A DNA stretch of 64,000 nucleotides from assembly GCF_002811475.1 (NCBI RefSeq), contig NZ_NPDL01000008.1:62001-126000 (forward strand), read 5' to 3'. Below are positions 53,545 to 63,301 of the stretch, one piece after another (position 1 is the first letter of the stretch; each line of letters opens with the position of its first letter). Position numbers and translations under genes: made by a program. This DNA is from Leptospira hartskeerlii. GTDB lineage: Bacteria; Spirochaetota; Leptospiria; Leptospirales; Leptospiraceae. The notes beneath the pieces were generated by a model. That model was not told where the DNA came from, made no database searches, and saw only the letters and a list, made by a program, of their open reading frames with translations.

Positions 53545-54465
53545 CTATTGATTACTTTTTGCGTTGGAAGCCATTTTTAAGTAATAACCGTTAGTATCAT
53601 ACCAGGTTTGTCCTAGATATAATGCGTTGGTTGCCTCTAAGTGATCCACACCAGTGGTAAGGATCCCATAAGAAGGACCACCTTTCCAAGTTCCCCATCT
53701 TTGAGAATCGTCCGGAACCACACCGTCATTCCATATGCTTTGTCCGTAGAAAGGAGCTCCAATGGAACAAATAGGCGCAATAAGTCCCATAGCAGGGTGT
53801 TGGATCAGATCGTTACCGATCATATAAGATCCGTAAGAAAAGTATTTAACTCCAGAAGCATTCGGAGTGTTTGCGTTGAAAGTAGTAGCTCCGCTTACTG
53901 TTAGAAGTTTTAATGCAGCAACTACGTTTTGGCTAGATTGTCCGTAAACCACTCCGACCAGTGCGTTAATTACTGTTCCAACGTAAGGTAGCGCCCAGCT
54001 CGGGATCACAGCTTCTATCACGCTCGCAACCGGACTTCCTTTATGAGGAGTATTGATTGTGGTGAGAGTTGCGACTTTACTTGCAAAACTAAGATTTGAA
54101 ACAAGATAACGAGCGTCCAGTCCACCTTGGGAATGTCCGAGGATATGGACTTTTCCAGTGTAGTTATTTGCTGCCATTGCAGTTTGGATCGCTGTTTTCA
54201 ATTGAGAAGCTCTCGATGCAGAAGAATTTGTAGCAGTCACTGTAGGAGTAAGAACAGTGGCTCCTTGGGATTGAAGATAAGCTGCGTTTCCGCCCCAATA
54301 ATCAACAATACCAGTAGATTTACCCCAACCGAAAATTCCATGAGTCAATACGATCGGATAAGATCCAGCTAGAGGTTTAGTTGAAGAACCTCCACCAGAC
54401 GCGCTCACTGCTCCCGCTGCTAGGAATAGAACCCCAGCTACCAATAACTTTGTACTTTTTAACAT
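53545..54465 (-). CDS. Secreted triacylglycerol lipase (proteobacterial lipase family I-like)
   Basis: 306 residues. The signal peptide is about 1–22 (GAVSASGG). The alpha/beta-hydrolase domain has the oxyanion strand YPIVLTHGIFGWG, the nucleophile elbow VHILGHSQGGLDAR (Ser112), the Asp-bearing NDGVVPDDSQRWG and the catalytic-His-containing TTGVDHLEATNAL, in the order of family I bacterial lipases (LipA of Pseudomonas and relatives). Lipase-specific chaperone (lif) is not adjacent. Mature, calcium-binding details were not checked. Followed by a strong terminator; upstream is a 435-base intergenic stretch. Confidence 0.92.
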   Translation of the reverse strand: MLKSTKLLVAGVLFLAAGAVSASGGGSSTKPLAGSYPIVLTHGIFGWGKSTGIVDYWGGNAAYLQSQGATVLTPTVTATNSSASRASQLKTAIQTAMAANNYTGKVHILGHSQGGLDARYLVSNLSFASKVATLTTINTPHKGSPVASVIEAVIPSWALPYVGTVINALVGVVYGQSSQNVVAALKLLTVSGATTFNANTPNASGVKYFSYGSYMIGNDLIQHPAMGLIAPICSIGAPFYGQSIWNDGVVPDDSQRWGTWKGGPSYGILTTGVDHLEATNALYLGQTWYDTNGYYLKMASNAKSNQ

Positions 54466-54845
54466 TCTCCTTAACCCTCTTCTTTTAAACTATTCTCTCT
54501 ACGGATCTCTCTTCCCTGGCTTTGCCTTTTTGGAAGGAGTTCTTTATATATAACAAACAATCGATTTAGTTATTTAATTTCGAACGTTTGCTATTTGAAC
54601 CTTTGTCCATCTCATTTGGACGCGAGCTCACAAAGTTGATTATAGAACAGCGTTAAATTGTCAATTGAGAAAATAAGAGAATTATAAGTGAAAGTGAAAA
54701 AATAATCTTAAATCGATCGTTCAATTAAAAATAAAAGAGAGGAATATTCTAAAATTATAATATGTTTTAGATCGTTTGGTTTAGAGATAATTCTGTAACG
54801 ATCGATACAGCGCCTTAAAGAAGAACTCACTTTAGCGAGGCGCAC
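54466..54845. other. Intergenic region upstream of the lipase gene
   Basis: About 380 bases, AT-rich, with no convincing ORF or RNA. A few copies of GATCG/CGATC words occur (54716–54720, 54799–54803) but no clear palindromic operator or promoter. The lipase promoter is expected here, but I could not place it. Confidence 0.5.
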
Positions 54846-54872
54846 AAAAAAAAGCCCGCCTAAAGCGAGCCT
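54846..54872 (-). terminator. Rho-independent terminator of typA
   Basis: On the minus strand the stem GCTCGC/GCGGGC (54870–54865 with 54859–54854, one G–U pair) with a five-base loop (UUUAG) precedes a run of eight T. It lies about 30 bases past the typA stop. Confidence 0.85.
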
Positions 54873-54900
54873 TCTTCTTTAAATAGTTTTTAGGAAACGA

Positions 54901-56715
54901 CTATTTGGCAGCGCGCTTTCTTGCGTTTGCATCCAAATGTCTTTTACGAAGACGCATGCTCTGAGGAGTTACTTCCAGAAGTTCGTCGTCATCCAAGAAT
55001 TCAATATTCTGCTCTAAGCTGAACTTGCGAGGAGGAACAAGTCTAATTGCCTCGTCCGCTCCGGAAGATCTTACGTTAGTCAGTTTCTTCTCACGGACTG
55101 GGTTCACTTCCAGATCATTGTCTCTAGAATGGATGCCTATGATCATTCCCGGATAAACTGCAGTTTGAGGATCGATCAGTAATTCTCCCCTCTCTTGGAT
55201 TTTCCAAAGTGCGTATCCTGTGGTTTCTCCGGAGTCCATGGAGATAAGGGCACCGTTCTTTCTTCCAGGAATTTCTCCCTTATAGGTGTCGAATCTCAGG
55301 AATCGGCTAGATGCAACTCCTTCTCCCTTAGTCTCAGTTACGAAATAACCTCTGAACCCGATGATACCTCTGGTAGGAATTACGAATTCTACTCTGGTCA
55401 TTCCGGACGGATGAGCATCCATTAACTGAAGCTCTCCTTTTCTACGGTTTAGCTCCGCAATAATACTTCCGGTAAATTGGTCAGGTAGATCCATTACGAG
55501 ATACTCGTAAGGTTCTAGTTTTTCTCCGTTTTCTCCCTTCTTAATGATTACCTCAGGGCGGGAAACTTGTAGTTCGAAACCTTCTCTTCTCATGGTTTCG
55601 ATCAATACGGAAAGATGTAATTCTCCACGACCTAATACCTTGAAACGATCTTTATCTTCGGTTTCTTCCAAACGCATTGCTACGTTTGTTTCTAATTCTC
55701 TGTCCAAACGTTCGCGGATATTTCGGGTAGTTACGAACTTACCTTCCTTACTCGCAAAAGGAGAATTGTTTACCATAAAATACATGGACACTGTCGGCTC
55801 TTCTACTTCGATAGCGGGCATTGGAGCGGCTTTGCCAGGCTCACAAACTGTGTCTCCGATAAATACATCAGGTAATCCCGCGATAGAAACGATATCTCCA
55901 GCTTCGGCTTCTTCGATCTCATTTCTTTTGAGTCCTTCGAAGTTATAAAGTTTAGTGATCTTTAAAACTTGAGTTTCGTCTCTACCATTCGGCTTAGGAG
56001 AAACTTGAATTACGCTCATTCCCTTTTGGAGTTTACCGTTATAGATCTTGCCGATCGCAATACGGCCTACATAATCATTATAATCCAAGGAAGTGACTTG
56101 GAATTGTAGAGGTGCTTCTATATTCGCTTTTACAGGAGGTACATGAGAAAGTACAGTATCTAAAAGTGGATCCAAATTGGTTCCGGGAGCGTCCTCTAAT
56201 TTGCTGACCGCCCAACCTTGTTTTGCAGAAGCATAAACGATCGGAAAATCCAATTGTTCGTTTGTTGCGCCCAAATCGCTAAACAAGTCGAAAACCATAT
56301 CGACTACAGCATCGGGACGAGCTCCATCTCTATCTATCTTATTGATCACTAAGATAGGTCTGTGTCCTAATTGTAAGGACTTTCCGAGTACGAATCTAGT
56401 TTGAGGCATGGGTCCGTCGAATGCATCTACAAGAAGAAGACAAGAATCCGCTGTGGAAAGAACTCGCTCCACCTCTCCTCCAAAGTCCGCGTGACCTGGG
56501 GTATCTACTACGTTAATGCGTGTGCCTTTATAAACAACTGCTGTGTTTTTGGCCTTGATCGTGATCCCTTTTTCTTTTTCGAGATCGTTATGATCCATGA
56601 TCCTTTCCCCGTCTTCTTTTGCAGTAACTGCGCCTGTTTGGCGTAAAATACCGTCTAGAAGGGTTGTTTTACCGTGGTCAACGTGTGCTATAATGGCGAT
56701 ATTGCGGATTTCCAT
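54901..56715 (-). CDS. typA: TypA/BipA translational GTPase
   Basis: 604 residues, the usual length. G1 [16 protein letters not shown]3 [16 protein letters not shown]4 [13 protein letters not shown] and the switch regions are all present; then domain II, the EF-G-like V domain and the TypA-specific C-terminal domain ([53 protein letters not shown] ending). TypA binds 70S or 50S near the decoding or A-site and helps ribosome assembly and growth under stress. It has its own terminator, and the nearest upstream gene is pirin-like on the same strand 125 bases away. Confidence 0.97.
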   Translation of the reverse strand: MEIRNIAIIAHVDHGKTTLLDGILRQTGAVTAKEDGERIMDHNDLEKEKGITIKAKNTAVVYKGTRINVVDTPGHADFGGEVERVLSTADSCLLLVDAFDGPMPQTRFVLGKSLQLGHRPILVINKIDRDGARPDAVVDMVFDLFSDLGATNEQLDFPIVYASAKQGWAVSKLEDAPGTNLDPLLDTVLSHVPPVKANIEAPLQFQVTSLDYNDYVGRIAIGKIYNGKLQKGMSVIQVSPKPNGRDETQVLKITKLYNFEGLKRNEIEEAEAGDIVSIAGLPDVFIGDTVCEPGKAAPMPAIEVEEPTVSMYFMVNNSPFASKEGKFVTTRNIRERLDRELETNVAMRLEETEDKDRFKVLGRGELHLSVLIETMRREGFELQVSRPEVIIKKGENGEKLEPYEYLVMDLPDQFTGSIIAELNRRKGELQLMDAHPSGMTRVEFVIPTRGIIGFRGYFVTETKGEGVASSRFLRFDTYKGEIPGRKNGALISMDSGETTGYALWKIQERGELLIDPQTAVYPGMIIGIHSRDNDLEVNPVREKKLTNVRSSGADEAIRLVPPRKFSLEQNIEFLDDDELLEVTPQSMRLRKRHLDANARKRAAK

Positions 56716-56840
56716 GCTATGACCAAAATTTACGTAAGGGCCAGGGTGACAAGGTGGAATTTTAGGAAATTCTTTTCAAAGAGATTAAAAAGAATCCATT
56801 CAATCGCTATTAATAACCGGTTTTAAACGATCCGGCACTT

Positions 56841-57698
56841 TTAATGTTCAGGTAATGGGATCCTCTCAGTCTCTCCGGGAACATGAGCAAATCGATCTTC
56901 TTTCCAATCTACTTTTGCTTGCTCAATTCTCTCTAAAGAACTGGATACAAAGTTCCAATACATATGCCTTGGGGTAGAAAGCGGGGTCCCGCCTAAGAGT
57001 ACAATCCTGGAAGTTTCTTCCGCTCTGAATTTTACAGCCCCACCTTTAGGATAGATTGCCATATCTCCGACAGTTATGATCTTTCCTTCTGCGTCAGCCT
57101 TACCTCTGGCAACATAAATGCCTGCTTCTTGGTCCGTCGGCACAGGCAATTCTACTTCTGCGCCGGCCTCAACCTCTATATCAGCATAGAATAAAGGAGA
57201 ATATACTTTAACCGGAGAAACTTCCCCCATAAAAGAACCTGCGATCAGTCTGAGTTCCCAACCTCCGCCACTGACAGTGGGCAATTCTTCTCTTTCATGA
57301 TGAAAAAATTCGGGAGAAGTCTCTTCGAATTCTCTGGGTAATGCGACCCAGGTTTGGATACCTTCTAAGATATTAAATTCAGGATCTAGTTTGGATCTTT
57401 CGCTATGTACGATTCCGGAACCTGCAGTCATCCAATTCACTTCGAAGGGGCGGATATCTTCTACCTTTCCTATACTGTCCCTATGAGTGATCACTCCATC
57501 ATACAGATAAGTGACTGTGGCAAGACCTATATGAGGATGAGGACGAACTACAATTTCTGCTCCAGTCTTAATAGGAAGAGGACCCATATGGTCCAAAAAA
57601 ACGAAAGGTCCAACTTGTCTGGCTTCAATTTGAGGAAGTACCCTTCTTACAAAAAAACCGTCTCCCAAATCTTTCTTCTTAGCGATAAGATATCTCAT
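56841..57698 (-). CDS. Pirin-family protein
   Basis: 285 residues from [15 protein letters not shown]. The bicupin fold shows the N-terminal metal-binding motifs [17 protein letters not shown] (HxH) and the further His and Glu of [14 protein letters not shown]. Residues in the second cupin are less conserved, as usual. Pirins oxidise quercetin-like flavonols or regulate other enzymes in bacteria; no specific role can be deduced. The long open frame to 57839 upstream lacks family similarity. The ATG at 57698 has no strong Shine–Dalgarno. Confidence 0.92.
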   Translation of the reverse strand: MRYLIAKKKDLGDGFFVRRVLPQIEARQVGPFVFLDHMGPLPIKTGAEIVVRPHPHIGLATVTYLYDGVITHRDSIGKVEDIRPFEVNWMTAGSGIVHSERSKLDPEFNILEGIQTWVALPREFEETSPEFFHHEREELPTVSGGGWELRLIAGSFMGEVSPVKVYSPLFYADIEVEAGAEVELPVPTDQEAGIYVARGKADAEGKIITVGDMAIYPKGGAVKFRAEETSRIVLLGGTPLSTPRHMYWNFVSSSLERIEQAKVDWKEDRFAHVPGETERIPLPEH

Positions 57699-57827
57699 AA
57701 TAGTATAGACTATTAGATCTGATTCCCAGAAATCTAAGCAAGATTTAAAACCCGAATAACGGAAGGTGACTGGCGAAAGCAGACCTTCTTCCTTGCAAAT
57801 CGTACCCCAAAACCCTTGACACCGGCC

Positions 57828-57849
57828 TTGACCGATCAAAACTGGTCAA
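57828..57849 (+). promoter_or_regulatory. Inverted repeat in the rplU leader
   Basis: TTGACC (57828–57833) and GGTCAA (57844–57849) flank ten bases, ending 25 bases before the rplU ATG. It could be a leader hairpin for L21 autoregulation or an operator. A TTGACA hexamer precedes it at 57816–57821. Confidence 0.35.
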
Positions 57850-57874
57850 AACTCGAGAAACTAGGCCAGTAATC

Positions 57875-58186
57875 ATGTTCGCGATCATCTCTGTCGGCAA
57901 CCGACAATTCAAAGTAACTCAGGATTTAGAATTCCTGACTGAAAAGACCGGTAAAAATGCCGGTGATACCTTCGATGCAAAGGTTCTACTATTCGCTGAA
58001 AATAATAAGGTCCATATCGGATCTCCGGAACTCAAATCCGCTAAAGTCTCCCTGAAAGTATTGGAAGACGTAAAGGGAGAAAAAGTAAGAGGATACGTTT
58101 ACAAAAAACGTAAAAACTCTCAGAGAACCTGGGGACATAGACAACAACTGCAAAAAGTTAAGGTAGTTTCTCTTTCGGCAGTTTGA
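57875..58186 (+). CDS. rplU: 50S ribosomal protein L21
   Basis: 103 residues. The family start [20 protein letters not shown] and end [20 protein letters not shown] are clear; L21 binds 23S rRNA domain with L20. It heads the run rplU–prp–rpmA–obg, conserved across bacteria. The stop overlaps the start of prp by three bases in the order TTGA. The leader has a weak Shine–Dalgarno and a small inverted repeat. Confidence 0.97.
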   Translation: MFAIISVGNRQFKVTQDLEFLTEKTGKNAGDTFDAKVLLFAENNKVHIGSPELKSAKVSLKVLEDVKGEKVRGYVYKKRKNSQRTWGHRQQLQKVKVVSLSAV

Positions 58187-58503
58187 TCCGGGTTAAGATA
58201 CTCCGAAAAGGAGAAGAAATCCTAGGTTTGGAATCTTCCGGGCACGCTTCTAAGATGCACGGATCCAAAGGACAAAATCTTCTCTGCGCCGCTGTCGGAG
58301 TACTCATCCAAACTCTTTACCTGCATCTAAGCAAGGAAGGTTTGGCAGAAGAAGCGGTGATCGGAGATGGACTCTTGGATTTCAAGACCGTCTCCGGAAA
58401 AACGACTGATCCAATTGTTAATACGAGTTTCAATCTCGTGATAAGTGGATTGGTTAACTTGAAGGAACAATATCCTTCAGAAATAGAACTCATAGGAGAA
58501 TAA
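58183..58503 (+). CDS. prp: Prp-type cysteine protease (ribosomal-processing protease family)
   Basis: 106 residues with the catalytic pair His21 ([16 protein letters not shown]) and Cys35 ([15 protein letters not shown]), as in Staphylococcus Prp. Prp cleaves an N-terminal extension of ribosomal protein L27 in Firmicutes and some other phyla. Here the L27 gene just downstream encodes no such extension (see rpmA), so the substrate is unclear. The start is TTG at 58183–58185 overlapping the L21 stop. Two bases separate it from rpmA. Confidence 0.88.
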   Translation: MIRVKILRKGEEILGLESSGHASKMHGSKGQNLLCAAVGVLIQTLYLHLSKEGLAEEAVIGDGLLDFKTVSGKTTDPIVNTSFNLVISGLVNLKEQYPSEIELIGE

Positions 58504-58505
58504 AC

Positions 58506-58760
58506 ATGGCACATAAGAAAGGTGGCGGTTCATCCAAAAACGGACGTGATTCCCAATCCAAACGTCTTGGTGTAAAACGTTTCGGAGGAGAGCTGGTTTT
58601 AGCGGGCAATATTCTTGTTCGTCAAAGAGGAACCAGACTAAACGCCGGAAGAAATGTGGGTGTTGGTAAAGATCATACACTTTACTCTCTGATCGAAGGT
58701 CACGTTAAATTTGAACAAGTTTCCAAAACTAAAGTTCAAGTTTCCGTTTACCCGAAATAA
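58506..58760 (+). CDS. rpmA: 50S ribosomal protein L27
   Basis: 84 residues beginning [20 protein letters not shown], then [21 protein letters not shown]27 reaches the peptidyl-transferase centre with its N-terminus. The mature form starts directly (Met-Ala-His-Lys-Lys) and lacks the roughly nine-residue cleavable extension seen in Firmicutes L27. It is followed by a strong terminator. Confidence 0.97.
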   Translation: MAHKKGGGSSKNGRDSQSKRLGVKRFGGELVLAGNILVRQRGTRLNAGRNVGVGKDHTLYSLIEGHVKFEQVSKTKVQVSVYPK

Positions 58761-58788
58761 GCATTAGATCTCAGATTTAGTGCGTGGA

Positions 58789-58838
58789 AAAAGAAAGGCC
58801 TTCCGGGGATTTTTTCCTCGAGCCTTTCTTTTTTTATT
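58789..58838 (+). terminator. Rho-independent terminator after rpmA
   Basis: Stem AAGAAAGGC (58791–58799) / GCCTTTCTT (58822–58830), then a run of T (58829–58835). It lies between rpmA and obg, so obg probably has its own promoter, or partial read-through occurs. Confidence 0.85.
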
Positions 58839-58857
58839 TTTAGGGTCTTGAATTCAC

Positions 58858-59907
58858 ATGGAAAAGTTTTTAGATGAAGTACTGATCGAAGTTACCGCCG
58901 GACATGGCGGAGCCGGATCTATGCATTTCAGAAGAGAGAAGTATGTGGAATTCGGGGGACCTGATGGTGGTGACGGGGGGATCGGCGGTAATATTATCAT
59001 CCGCGCTAACCTTTCCATGGTTACCCTAGATCGTTATCTTACTAAAAGAAGATTTAGGGCACAGGACGGATTTCCTGGAGAAGGTAACGAAAGATCAGGC
59101 AAAAAGGGAGAAGATCTAATCCTTTTTGTCCCGCTCGGAACCCAAGTTTTTGACGAAGAAAGCGGTGAACTACTTTACGATTTTGTAAAAGACGACGGAG
59201 AATTTTTAGTCGTCAAGGGGGGAAGAGGAGGAAAAGGAAACACCCATTTCAAATCTTCTACCCACCAAACTCCTAAATTTTCTCAACCTGGAGAAGATGG
59301 AGAATATAAACATCTGCGTCTCAGCCTAAAACTACTCGCGGATGTTGGAATTGTAGGACTTCCTAATGCAGGTAAGTCTACATTACTTTCTAAAATTACG
59401 GAAGCGCACCCTAAGATCGCAGGATACGCATTCACTACCCTTTCTCCCAACCTAGGTGTGGTGAAAAGAAAGGGGGATATCTACCGTTATACTTTGGCGG
59501 ATATTCCCGGGATTGTGGAAGGCGCAAGCAAAGGGATCGGCCTTGGACTTTCTTTTTTAAGGCATATAGAAAGAGTAAAAGGTATATTATACGTTTTTGA
59601 TGCAGCTGCGTTGGACATCCAAGAGGATTTCAAAATGCTCCAAGCGGAGTTGAAATCTTATAATCCGGAACTTTTGAACCGACCACATTTGATCGTTTTA
59701 AATAAAATAGATATCTGGGAAGACCAAAGTTTTACGGAAGAGCTACTCAAATCTGTTTCTGCTCTCGGCAGGGTGATCCCAATCTCCGCACAAGAAGAAC
59801 TCAATTTAGAGGAATTACTTTCCGTAATGGATTCCACATTCTTCCAAAAAGAATTGGAAGAATTACATTTGAACGAAGAAGAACACCGGGAAAATTCAGA
59901 TGAATAG
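58858..59907 (+). CDS. obg: GTPase Obg/CgtA
   Basis: 349 residues. The N-terminal Obg fold (about 1–160) is rich in glycine: [40 protein letters not shown]. The G domain has [15 protein letters not shown] (P-loop), [17 protein letters not shown] (switch II) and LNKIDIWE (G4). An acidic C-terminal tail replaces the OCT domain. Obg is a ribosome-assembly and stress GTPase. Its stop overlaps proB by eight bases. Confidence 0.97.
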   Translation: MEKFLDEVLIEVTAGHGGAGSMHFRREKYVEFGGPDGGDGGIGGNIIIRANLSMVTLDRYLTKRRFRAQDGFPGEGNERSGKKGEDLILFVPLGTQVFDEESGELLYDFVKDDGEFLVVKGGRGGKGNTHFKSSTHQTPKFSQPGEDGEYKHLRLSLKLLADVGIVGLPNAGKSTLLSKITEAHPKIAGYAFTTLSPNLGVVKRKGDIYRYTLADIPGIVEGASKGIGLGLSFLRHIERVKGILYVFDAAALDIQEDFKMLQAELKSYNPELLNRPHLIVLNKIDIWEDQSFTEELLKSVSALGRVIPISAQEELNLEELLSVMDSTFFQKELEELHLNEEEHRENSDE

Positions 59908-60760
59908 AAATGATCTGAACGAGAGAATCAAAACATCCAATAAAATAGTAATTAAAATAGGCTCCGCAAGACTTTCAGGCTCGGAAGAGGAAGTGAACGA
60001 TTTCCTTTTTAGTCTGGTTTCGGACATACGACATCTAAGGGATCTAGGAAAACAAGTGATCTTGGTTTCCTCTGGAGCAATCGCAAGAGGAAGAAAACTT
60101 TTATCCACCCTTCCAAACTCTGCAGAAGCAGGAGAATCTCTTCCGGAAAAACAAGCTCTGGCTGCAATGGGCCAAAACCGCTTAGTGAATTTATACGATA
60201 GTTTTTTTTCTAAGGTAAATCTTCCGATTGCTCAGATCCTATTCGGCGTCCTGGATATGGAAAATCCGGAAGGATTCAAAAATCTGAAAAATACTTTCGG
60301 ACAACTTTTGGATTGGGGCATTCTACCAATCGTAAACGAAAACGATTCAGTCGCCACAGAAGAAGTAAAATTCGGAGATAATGACGTTCTATCCGCAATC
60401 GTAAGTCTAATTGTAGAAGCGGATCTTCTGATCATTCTCACAGGTGTGGAAGGTTTTTTAAAAGACGGAAAACTATTACCTTTCTTGGAAGAAGTAGGAA
60501 AATCCGAACTTTCTCAAGCTGGAGGCCCAAGCGGTCCAGGCACAGGCGGAATGTATACAAAACTCAAGGCGGCTTCTATTTCCAGTGAAGCAGGAATTCC
60601 TTGCGGGATCATAGACGGAAATCGCAAAAATTGCGTGCGTGAGTTTGTAGAAAAGAATACACTCGGGACATTGATTGTCTCTAACGGTAAGAAGAAAAAC
60701 TTTACGGAGGATGAAATTAAATCCATTCTCCGAGCCAAACGTAACGGAGGTCAGGAATGA
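59900..60760 (+). CDS. proB: Glutamate 5-kinase
   Basis: 286 residues. The amino-acid kinase domain is complete: [60 protein letters not shown] and [20 protein letters not shown]. It phosphorylates glutamate as the first step of proline synthesis and is inhibited by proline in other bacteria. The C-terminal PUA domain found in longer homologues (E. coli about 367 residues) is absent. Overlaps both obg (eight bases) and proA (four bases). Confidence 0.96.
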   Translation: MNRNDLNERIKTSNKIVIKIGSARLSGSEEEVNDFLFSLVSDIRHLRDLGKQVILVSSGAIARGRKLLSTLPNSAEAGESLPEKQALAAMGQNRLVNLYDSFFSKVNLPIAQILFGVLDMENPEGFKNLKNTFGQLLDWGILPIVNENDSVATEEVKFGDNDVLSAIVSLIVEADLLIILTGVEGFLKDGKLLPFLEEVGKSELSQAGGPSGPGTGGMYTKLKAASISSEAGIPCGIIDGNRKNCVREFVEKNTLGTLIVSNGKKKNFTEDEIKSILRAKRNGGQE

Positions 60761-62019
60761 TCCAAAGATCCGCAGAATCCATCTACGTGGACGAACTTTG
60801 TAAATCCGCGAAAGATGCTTATAGACAAATTCGATCCATTAATACTTCCAAAAAGAATAATGTTTTGGAAAAGCTAGCATCTGCTTTGGTCTCCAGAAAA
60901 TCCGAAATTCTAAAAGAAAATGCAAAGGATTTAGAAGCAGGAAAATCAAAAGGTTTATCTTCTGCACTTTTGGACAGATTAACTCTGGACGAAAAAAGGA
61001 TACAAAGCCTGTCTAACGCAGTTTTAGAGATAAAAGCTCTTCCTGATCCGGTGGGAGAAACTGTAAGAGGCGCTACTCTTCCGAATGGGATTCGTCTGAA
61101 TACAAAAAGAGTTCCTTTGGGCGTAGTCATGGTGATCTACGAATCCAGACCAAATGTTACCATCGATGTGGGAGCTCTTTCTTTTAAATCAGGAAACGCA
61201 TGTATTTTACGCGGCGGTTCTGAAGCAATCCACTCCAATACGATCCTTGCTAAAATTTTTCAAGATTGTTTAAAAGAAGAAGGCCTGTCCCCGAACGCAG
61301 TCACCTTTGTGGATAGAACGGAAAGAGAATATATGGTCCCTTTCTTAAAACAAACTTCTTATATCGATATAGTCGTTCCTAGAGGTGGAGAAGGTCTGAT
61401 CCGTTTTGTTTCTGAAAATTCTTTGATCCCGGTAGTAAAACATGATAAAGGAGTGGTGAATCTTTATATAGATAAGTCCGCAGATCCTAAAAAAGTTTTA
61501 CCGATCGCGATAAACTCCAAGGTGCAAAGACCTGGAGTTTGTAATGCTGCAGAAAACTTAATTATACATTCCGAATATCCTTATATTGCAGAATTATTAG
61601 AAGGACTTGCATCTAAAGGTGTACAACTTCTTTTAGATCCAAGATCTCTTGCGATTTTCCCTAAGGGCCAGCCTGTTAAAGAAGAAGATTACCTAGAAGA
61701 ATTTTTGGATCTAAGATTCTCCGTAAAAACCGTGGATAAGATAGAAGAAGCGATCGAATTCATTGAAGCAACTAGCTCAGGTCACACGGAAGCTATCGTA
61801 ACAGAAAACGTGAGCGCTGCGAATTTTTTCAGTCGTTCCTTGGACTCAGCTGCTATCTTCGTGAATATCTCCACTCGTTTTCATGATGGAGGAGAATTCG
61901 GTCTCGGAGCAGAAGTCGGGATTTCTACAGGAAAATTACATGTAAGAGGTCCGATGGGTCTAGTACATCTTACTACTACAACTACTTATGCGGAAGGAGA
62001 AGGACAGGTCCGAGGATAA
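60757..62019 (+). CDS. proA: Gamma-glutamyl phosphate reductase
   Basis: 420 residues of the aldehyde-dehydrogenase fold. ProA markers: [60 protein letters not shown] with the catalytic Cys, and [20 protein letters not shown]. It reduces gamma-glutamyl phosphate to glutamate semialdehyde with NADPH. Begins four bases inside the proB stop (ATGA). Length is normal. Confidence 0.97.
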   Translation: MIQRSAESIYVDELCKSAKDAYRQIRSINTSKKNNVLEKLASALVSRKSEILKENAKDLEAGKSKGLSSALLDRLTLDEKRIQSLSNAVLEIKALPDPVGETVRGATLPNGIRLNTKRVPLGVVMVIYESRPNVTIDVGALSFKSGNACILRGGSEAIHSNTILAKIFQDCLKEEGLSPNAVTFVDRTEREYMVPFLKQTSYIDIVVPRGGEGLIRFVSENSLIPVVKHDKGVVNLYIDKSADPKKVLPIAINSKVQRPGVCNAAENLIIHSEYPYIAELLEGLASKGVQLLLDPRSLAIFPKGQPVKEEDYLEEFLDLRFSVKTVDKIEEAIEFIEATSSGHTEAIVTENVSAANFFSRSLDSAAIFVNISTRFHDGGEFGLGAEVGISTGKLHVRGPMGLVHLTTTTTYAEGEGQVRG

Positions 62020-62036
62020 GGGACCTTCTCCATCTA

Positions 62037-62645
62037 ATGAACTCTTCCAATCTGGTCGGAGTTTTCGGAGGGAGCTTTGATCCTCCTCATCTAGGTCATG
62101 CAGAAGTTGCCAAAAGTTTTTGGGAAAATTTTCCGAATGCTCAAGAACTTCTGATCGTTCCGAACCATACTTCTCCCTGGAAACAGAATAAAAAAACCGC
62201 GCCGGAACTCATCTTAGATCTTGTCCGAGTACAGTTCCAGAGCTTTCCGAATACAAAAATTTGGGACTGGGAAATCAAAAGAGAAACTCCCAGCTATACG
62301 GAAGAAACTATTTTAGAACTTTTGAAAGTTCAATCTGGTGCCGAACTTGCCCTTTTGATCGGAGAAGACAATTATTCCGAATTCCATAAATGGAAAAACT
62401 GGGAAAATATTTTGGATAAGGTCCATTATCTGTTAGTGTTCAGAAGATTTTCAGAATCCATTCCTCAAAATAGGAATCTGCAAATATTCCAAAATAAGAT
62501 CGTATTTCTTCGGAACCGGATCATAGAAGCTGCTTCCGTAAATTTAAGAGAAGAACTTCCTAAATGTATTTTGAACAATAGGAAACCGATTGCATTGTCG
62601 GATGAAGTGTGGGATATCATACTTAAGAATAGATCTTACACTTGA
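62037..62645 (+). CDS. nadD: Nicotinate-nucleotide adenylyltransferase
   Basis: 202 residues. The nucleotidylyltransferase motifs are FGGSFDPPHLGHAEVAKSF (GxFDPxHxGH), LIVPNHTSPWKQNKK, LALLIGEDNYSEFHKWKNWE and a C-terminal LSDEVWDIILKNRSY; the ISSTxxR-like region is divergent. It makes deamido-NAD from NaMN and ATP. Its stop overlaps the next start by four bases (TTGA), the common nadD–yqeK pairing. Confidence 0.93.
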   Translation: MNSSNLVGVFGGSFDPPHLGHAEVAKSFWENFPNAQELLIVPNHTSPWKQNKKTAPELILDLVRVQFQSFPNTKIWDWEIKRETPSYTEETILELLKVQSGAELALLIGEDNYSEFHKWKNWENILDKVHYLLVFRRFSESIPQNRNLQIFQNKIVFLRNRIIEAASVNLREELPKCILNNRKPIALSDEVWDIILKNRSYT

Positions 62646-63259
62646 ACAACCAATCATACTCACCGATGCTTCCAAATACTACTCCAGAGCAAATCATATA
62701 TTTTACAGAAATTGTTCCGAAGGAAATCACCAAGACCCGCTGGGAACATAGCCTTAGGGTGGCCGAGATCGCAGAAGAACTTGCAACTGTTCATTCTCCG
62801 AATGAAACCAAGGAAGCTTATTTAGCAGGTGTAGTTCACGATATTACCAAACAAAAAACCAAAGAATTCCATTTGGAACTCTTTGCAAAATCCGGTGACT
62901 CTGAATCTCCAAAACTTCCAGAAGCTGCCTGGCATTCCAGGTCCGCCGTATATTATCTGGAAACGGAATACGGTTTAAAAACAAGAGCCGTTTTAGATGC
63001 AGTGAAACATCATACGCTTGGCGGAGAAGACCTCAAACTTTTAGATCATATATTGTACGCAGCCGACTTTTTAGGTTCCGAGTTTGCAGAAAGGCATAAG
63101 GAATATTCGGAATGGAGAAGCAAGGCCAAGGAAAATCTTTACTTTGCCGTTTTAAATAAGGCAATCCATACGATGCAGGGACTTTTTGATCATAAAAGAG
63201 AAATCCATAAAAGGACCATCTCTATGTATCATTTCGCCTTGGGGAAATTATCCAATTGA
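62642..63259 (+). CDS. yqeK: YqeK-type HD-domain diadenosine tetraphosphate hydrolase
   Basis: 205 residues. HD-domain metal ligands are visible: RWEHSLRVAEIAEELA (His), LAGVVHDITKQKTKEF (His-Asp) and AVKHHTLGGEDLKLLDHIL, then YAADFLGSEF. YqeK hydrolyses symmetrical Ap4A in Bacillus and Streptococcus. The start is TTG at 62642–62644 overlapping nadD; an ATG at 62666 (MLPNTT) is possible. The next gene, an LCP-type protein, follows by 42 bases. Confidence 0.92.
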   Translation: MNNQSYSPMLPNTTPEQIIYFTEIVPKEITKTRWEHSLRVAEIAEELATVHSPNETKEAYLAGVVHDITKQKTKEFHLELFAKSGDSESPKLPEAAWHSRSAVYYLETEYGLKTRAVLDAVKHHTLGGEDLKLLDHILYAADFLGSEFAERHKEYSEWRSKAKENLYFAVLNKAIHTMQGLFDHKREIHKRTISMYHFALGKLSN

Positions 63260-63301
63260 CAGGGTTATTTTTTCTTTCTGAATGGAATCCGAGGCTTTGA
63301 T

